Assembly (NCBI GenBank): GCA_035293805.1
Contig: DATGMD010000092.1
Location: forward strand, 14,638 to 78,637
Reading direction: 5' to 3'
DNA length: 64,000 nt
DNA from: JAJPHF01 sp035293805
GTDB lineage: Bacteria; Chloroflexota; UBA6077; JAJPHF01
Positions within the stretch are counted from its first letter, which is position 1; the number at the start of each line of letters is the position of its first letter. Below the pieces are notes generated by a model that searched no databases, was not told where the DNA came from, and worked only from the letters and a program-made list of their open reading frames with translations. This document shows, one piece after another, positions 60,635 to 64,000 of the stretch. The translations under genes and the position numbers were made by a program.

Positions 60635-60721
60635 CCAGGGGTGTCCCCTGGCGGGGGGTGGGGGGTGTGCCCCCAACTTGCCCCATCTTTACCTCTCCGG
60701 GGGTGTGGGGGTGTCCCCCAC
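60635..60721. repeat. Cluster of small GTGTCCCC-type hairpins
   Basis: CCAGGGG-TGT-CCCCTGG (60635-60651) and GTGGGGG-TGT-CCCCCAC (60705-60721) are perfect stems with the same TGT loop; GGGGGGTGTGCCCCC lies between them. The cluster ends just before the SDR 2 stop at 60723. Confidence 0.9.
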
Positions 60722-60722
60722 G

Positions 60723-61484
60723 CTATGTGTAGCTAGTGAACCCGCCGTCGATGACGACCACCTCGCCCGTCACGAACTTCATGCTCTGCACCAGGCACAC
60801 CATGACCTCCGCCACGTCCTCGGCGGTGGCGCAGCGCTTGAGCGGCGTCGCCTTCGCGCGGCGGCCCATCAGCCCCTCGTAGTTCTCGCCCAGCATGCGC
60901 TCCATCCACTCGCCCTCCATCCAGCCGGGCGCGACGGCGTTCACGCGCACCTCGGGCGCCAGCGCGAACGCCAGCGTCTTGGTCAGGCTGACGACCGCGG
61001 CCTTGCTGGCCGAGTAGGGCAGTGGCTGGGGGCCGGGCCGCAGGCCCACGATGCTGGCGGTGTTCACCACGCAGCCGTGCGCCTCCTTGAGCAGCGGGGC
61101 GGCGGCGCGCGTCACCAGGAACAGCCCGCGCACGTTCACGGCGAACACCCGGTCCCAGGCCTCCACGGTGAGCCCGTCCAGGTCCTTGATCGGCACGTTC
61201 ACGGTGGTGCCGGCGTTGTTCACCAGCACGTCCAGGCGGCCGAACCGCTCCTGGCAGGCGGCGACCATGCCGCGCACCTGCGCCTCGTCGGCCACGTCGC
61301 ACTGGTAGACGAGCGTGCGCGCGCCGGCCGCCTCGGCGTCGGCGGCGGTGGCTTTCGCGGCGGCCTCGCTCTGGCTGTAGTTGATCACGACATCGTAGCC
61401 CACGCGCGCCAGCGCCAGTGCCTCCGCGCGCCCGATGCCGCTCGCCGAGCCGGTGACCAGCGCCACCGGTCGTTGGTCTGCCAT
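60723..61484 (-). CDS. SDR-family NAD(P)-dependent oxidoreductase 2 (FabG-like)
   Basis: Classical SDR of 253 residues: VALVTGSASGIGRAEAL, DVLVNNAGTTVNVPIK, Ser144, Tyr157 and Lys161 (PYSASKAAVV), and KFVTGEVVVIDGGFTSY at the end. A neutral residue after strand 2 (NYSQSE) favours NADP. AGAGGAG precedes the ATG. It lies 15 bases after SBP8 and before the DhbE-like ligase, so it probably belongs to that unit. Substrate: a ketone or alcohol, unknown. Confidence 0.94.
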   Translation of the reverse strand: MADQRPVALVTGSASGIGRAEALALARVGYDVVINYSQSEAAAKATAADAEAAGARTLVYQCDVADEAQVRGMVAACQERFGRLDVLVNNAGTTVNVPIKDLDGLTVEAWDRVFAVNVRGLFLVTRAAAPLLKEAHGCVVNTASIVGLRPGPQPLPYSASKAAVVSLTKTLAFALAPEVRVNAVAPGWMEGEWMERMLGENYEGLMGRRAKATPLKRCATAEDVAEVMVCLVQSMKFVTGEVVVIDGGFTSYT

Positions 61485-61499
61485 CGCTAGAAACTCCTC

Positions 61500-62615
61500 T
61501 TACCGCCCCGCGGACCCAAGCTGACGGATGACCTCCTCGATCATCGACGTGTCGATGAAGTCCTGCACGTTCACGCGCTCCTGCTGCTGGCCGTGGGCGA
61601 TGTACCACTCCTGGTCGTCGCTAATCGACTGGACGTTCGGGATCGGGTCGGGCTTCAGTCCCGAGGGGATCGCCTTCTCGTAGAGGGAGCGGTCCTTCAC
61701 CGTCGTGTGCTCGATGAGGATGGGCACGACCTGGTCGAACATGGTGGGGTCGTGGTCCTGCATGGCCTTCACGTAGTCGCGCACGCCGCGCGTGTAGGCG
61801 CGCAGGTAGCGCAAGCCCAGGTCGCGGTCCGTCAGCAGCTTGTCCCGGAAAAGGACCACGGCGATCTGCTGGTTGGGGTAGACGTCGTAGCCGATGGGGC
61901 CGCGCACGACCAGGCCGCGCTCGACGGCGATCGTCGTGAACGGCTCCTGCCAGTAGCCCGCGTCGATCGCCTTGTTGGCGAACGCTGGGATGAGGTCGGG
62001 GAAGCCCATGTAGTTCAGGTCCATCTCGGTGAGATCAAGGCCGCCCTCGTGGAGGTAGCGGTCGAGCGCGATGTCCGAGGCGCTGCCCGAGTTCGACAGG
62101 CCGATCTTGCGGCCCTTGAAGTCCGCCGGGTTGCGCACCGCGCCGCTATCGTACAGGTCCTTGCGGAAGACGACGCCGCCGGCCGAGGCGTCCTTCAGGT
62201 TGGCGCCGTGGTCGGCCACGCCCTTCACCGGCACGCCGCGCGCCACGGCGTTGAACAGGAAGGCGTTGATCGCCGCGCCGGCCACGTCGGCGGAGTTCGC
62301 GACGATCGCGGGCACCTGGTCGGCTGCGCCCATCGGCAGGAACTGGGCGTCGATGCCCTCTTCCGCGAAGTAGCCCTTCTCGGCGGCGATGTAGCTGCCG
62401 GCCGCCGACGTGATCTGGATGTCGGTGATGCGCACCGTCGTCGGCTCGCGGGAGGGCTGCGCGGCGGGCTGGGCGGCGGCCGGCGAGGCGGCGGTGGTGG
62501 GCGGAGCGCCCGCGCCACCCTGACTGGGCGCGGCGGGCGGCGCGGCGCCGGGGCTGCACGCCGCGAGCGCGCAGGCGGCGGCCAGCGCTAGCGTCTGCAA
62601 GGTCGTGCGCTTCAT
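61500..62615 (-). CDS. NMT1/SsuA-type solute-binding lipoprotein (SBP8)
   Basis: Binding lipoprotein of 371 residues; lipobox LAAC (Cys20), Pro/Ala/Gln linker. AGGAGGAG precedes the ATG at 62615. Marks: EKGYFAEEGIDAQFLPMGAA, AFLFNAVARGVPVKGVADHG, FKGRKIGLSNSGSASDIALD, GFPDLIPAFANKAIDAGYWQ. It stands between hydantoinase B and SDR 2 in one direction of transcription and would supply the substrate for one of these or for the aryl-acid ligase. Confidence 0.92.
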   Translation of the reverse strand: MKRTTLQTLALAAACALAACSPGAAPPAAPSQGGAGAPPTTAASPAAAQPAAQPSREPTTVRITDIQITSAAGSYIAAEKGYFAEEGIDAQFLPMGAADQVPAIVANSADVAGAAINAFLFNAVARGVPVKGVADHGANLKDASAGGVVFRKDLYDSGAVRNPADFKGRKIGLSNSGSASDIALDRYLHEGGLDLTEMDLNYMGFPDLIPAFANKAIDAGYWQEPFTTIAVERGLVVRGPIGYDVYPNQQIAVVLFRDKLLTDRDLGLRYLRAYTRGVRDYVKAMQDHDPTMFDQVVPILIEHTTVKDRSLYEKAIPSGLKPDPIPNVQSISDDQEWYIAHGQQQERVNVQDFIDTSMIEEVIRQLGSAGR

Positions 62616-62706
62616 CGGCTCCTCCTGCGCGCGAGTCGTGGCATGGCTCGGTGGCCTTGCGCTCCGCCTACCACCGCTCGGCTCGCCCTCCGCATCGCTA
62701 CTCGTC

Positions 62707-64000
62707 CTACGCTTCGCCGTTCGCCGGCCGCGCGGCCCGCAGCTCCGCCCGGCGCGCGGCCGTGGCCGCCTCGTCCAGCGCCAGCGTTGCCGCGTCGAGC
62801 ACCACGCCATAAAGCTCGTGCGCCGCGTCGCGCGAGACGTAGCCCTCGCGCACGTCGCGGGCGACTAGCTCGGCCGGGCGCTCCAGCGGGTCGCCGTAGC
62901 CACCGCCGCCGCCCGACTCGATGATGTACGCCTCGCCGGGCCCGAGCTTCAGCATGCTCACCTTGCCGTTCGGCATCGCCTCCACCGTGCCGTCGGCGCG
63001 GCGGATGGAGAGCTTGTTCGCCAGCGCATCGCCGCCGCCGAACAGCCCCCAGGGCGGGCAGTGCGTGCGCTCGATGCGGGTGTTCAGCGCCATCTCGCCC
63101 AGCACGCGCACCACCTTGCGCACGCCCAGGCCGCCGCGGTGCGCGCCCGCCCCGCCCGAGTTCTCGCGCAGGCTCACCTCTTCGAGCACGCACGGGAACT
63201 TCGCCTCGACCGCCTCGGCCGGGCTGTTGTGGGTGTCGCCGTCGTTGATGCAGACGACGGCGCTCATGCCGTCGCTGTTGTGCTTCGCGCCCCAGCCGCC
63301 GCCCGGCAGGCCGATGCCCGACACCGTGAACCGCCCCGTGCGCGGGTCGGTGCCGAAGACGTGCGAGCTGAGCAGGTCCGCATGGTGGCCCGCCGCCACG
63401 CGCTCAGGCATCGCCGGCGCGACCGCCTTGAAGATCGAGTCCACCACGGTCATTGGGATCGTCATCCACATGCGCACGGCCGCCGGCTTGGTGGCCGAGA
63501 CGACGCGCCCGGGCGGCAGGACGATGTTCAGCGGCGCGAACGAGCCGTCGTTGATCGGGTACAACAGTGGCGAGGTCAGGCACTTGAACGCCACCTGCGC
63601 CGCTGAGCGCCCGGCCGTCGAGCCGGAGTTGTAGAAGCCGGTCACCTGGCGGCTGACGTCTGTCAGGTCAATCGTCATCTGGTCGCCCGCGACCGTCACC
63701 TTGACGCGGATGGGGATCGGCTGCCCCAGCCGAATGCCGTCGTCGTCCATGAAGCTCTCGGCCTCGTAGACGCCATCGGGCATCGCCGCCACCGCTTGCC
63801 GCGCCACCTCCCCGCTGTAGCGGTAAATGTGCGCGATGCTCCCCAGCACCGCCTCCCGTCCGTATCGCTGGAGCAGTTGGACAAACCGCCGCTCGCCCGT
63901 CTTGATCGACGCGATCTGCGCCCGAAAGTCCCCCATCGCTAGGTCCGGGAACCGCACGTTCGCCTTGATGATCTCGACTAGCTCCTCGTTGAGCGCCCCT
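62707..64000 (-). CDS. Hydantoinase B/oxoprolinase-family subunit, 5' truncated
   Basis: The frame is open to the end of the window (residues NEELVEIIKANVRFPDLAMG run past the first possible start), so the N-terminus lies beyond 64000. Visible: GDFRAQIASIKTGERRFVQL, FYNSGSTAGRSAAQVAFKCL, ENSGGAGAHRGGLGVRKVVR and IESGGGGGYGDPLERP, all typical of HyuB / acetone-carboxylase alpha-like subunits. Such proteins pair with HyuA for ATP-dependent hydrolysis of hydantoins or carboxylation of small ketones; a HyuA gene would be expected beyond the edge. Followed by SBP8 after 91 bases. Confidence 0.93.
   Translation of the reverse strand, partial: GALNEELVEIIKANVRFPDLAMGDFRAQIASIKTGERRFVQLLQRYGREAVLGSIAHIYRYSGEVARQAVAAMPDGVYEAESFMDDDGIRLGQPIPIRVKVTVAGDQMTIDLTDVSRQVTGFYNSGSTAGRSAAQVAFKCLTSPLLYPINDGSFAPLNIVLPPGRVVSATKPAAVRMWMTIPMTVVDSIFKAVAPAMPERVAAGHHADLLSSHVFGTDPRTGRFTVSGIGLPGGGWGAKHNSDGMSAVVCINDGDTHNSPAEAVEAKFPCVLEEVSLRENSGGAGAHRGGLGVRKVVRVLGEMALNTRIERTHCPPWGLFGGGDALANKLSIRRADGTVEAMPNGKVSMLKLGPGEAYIIESGGGGGYGDPLERPAELVARDVREGYVSRDAAHELYGVVLDAATLALDEAATAARRAELRAARPANGEA

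Noticed and set aside
1..64000. tRNA or rRNA genes
   Set aside because: I looked through the intergenic gaps for T-loop-like GGTTCGAATCC patterns and cloverleaf pairing and saw none; a covariance search was not possible.

Overview
The window is G+C-rich (about 70% by eye), gene-dense DNA with no rRNA, tRNA, CRISPR array, transposase or phage gene that I can see. It most likely comes from a Chloroflexota bacterium, probably a soil or sediment lineage known from metagenomes. The hints are indirect: a secreted peptidase with a Thr-Pro linker, lipoproteins with long Ala/Pro/Thr linkers behind the lipid-anchored Cys, Uma2-type proteins, a YkcB-like glycosyltransferase and many G/C-run intergenic hairpins. 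This assignment is inference.

Layout. 1-7.3 kb: an export locus with an RND permease between two HlyD-type adaptors, the second carrying a very long repeated coiled coil. 7.3-12.1 kb: a small unknown protein, a secreted S53 peptidase and a family-39-like glycosyltransferase. 12.2-17.3 kb: two tandem isocitrate-lyase/PEP-mutase-like enzymes behind a binding lipoprotein, an amidohydrolase and a ParE-type toxin-antitoxin pair. 17.3-23.0 kb (minus strand): an ADP-forming acyl-CoA synthetase, a feruloyl-CoA hydratase/lyase-like enzyme and two acyl-CoA dehydrogenases, together resembling a hydroxycinnamate degradation set. 23.2-26.9 kb: a DUF4232 protein, a luciferase-like oxidoreductase, a Uma2 protein and a UbiD decarboxylase. 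27.1-31.6 kb: a NarL-type two-component system divergent from a membrane-anchored DJ-1/PfpI protein, then a CPBP protease. 31.6-45.6 kb: a cupin, CocE-type hydrolase, GIN-domain lipoprotein, alpha/beta hydrolase with amidohydrolase, BrnT/BrnA pair, SDR, methyltransferase and an AtzE/AtzG-like amidase. 45.6-64 kb: a second CocE hydrolase, a Pht5-like protein with a PaaK-like ligase, a GAF-PAS histidine kinase, a haem-oxygenase-fold enzyme, a DUF559 protein, an amidohydrolase, a DhbE-like aryl-acid ligase, an SDR and a truncated hydantoinase B.

The most striking theme is eight NMT1/SsuA-type solute-binding lipoproteins, plus one more periplasmic-binding-fold protein, with not one ABC permease or ATPase gene in 64 kb. 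Most stand next to a different catabolic enzyme: lyase, ester/peptide hydrolase, amidase, decarboxylase-like protein or aryl-acid ligase. I read this as a set of binding-protein-plus-enzyme cassettes for scavenging diverse, often aromatic, carboxylic acids, either sharing a transporter encoded elsewhere or using the binding proteins as surface receptors. Intergenic spaces hold a family of G/C-run inverted-repeat elements and two perfect long hairpins.
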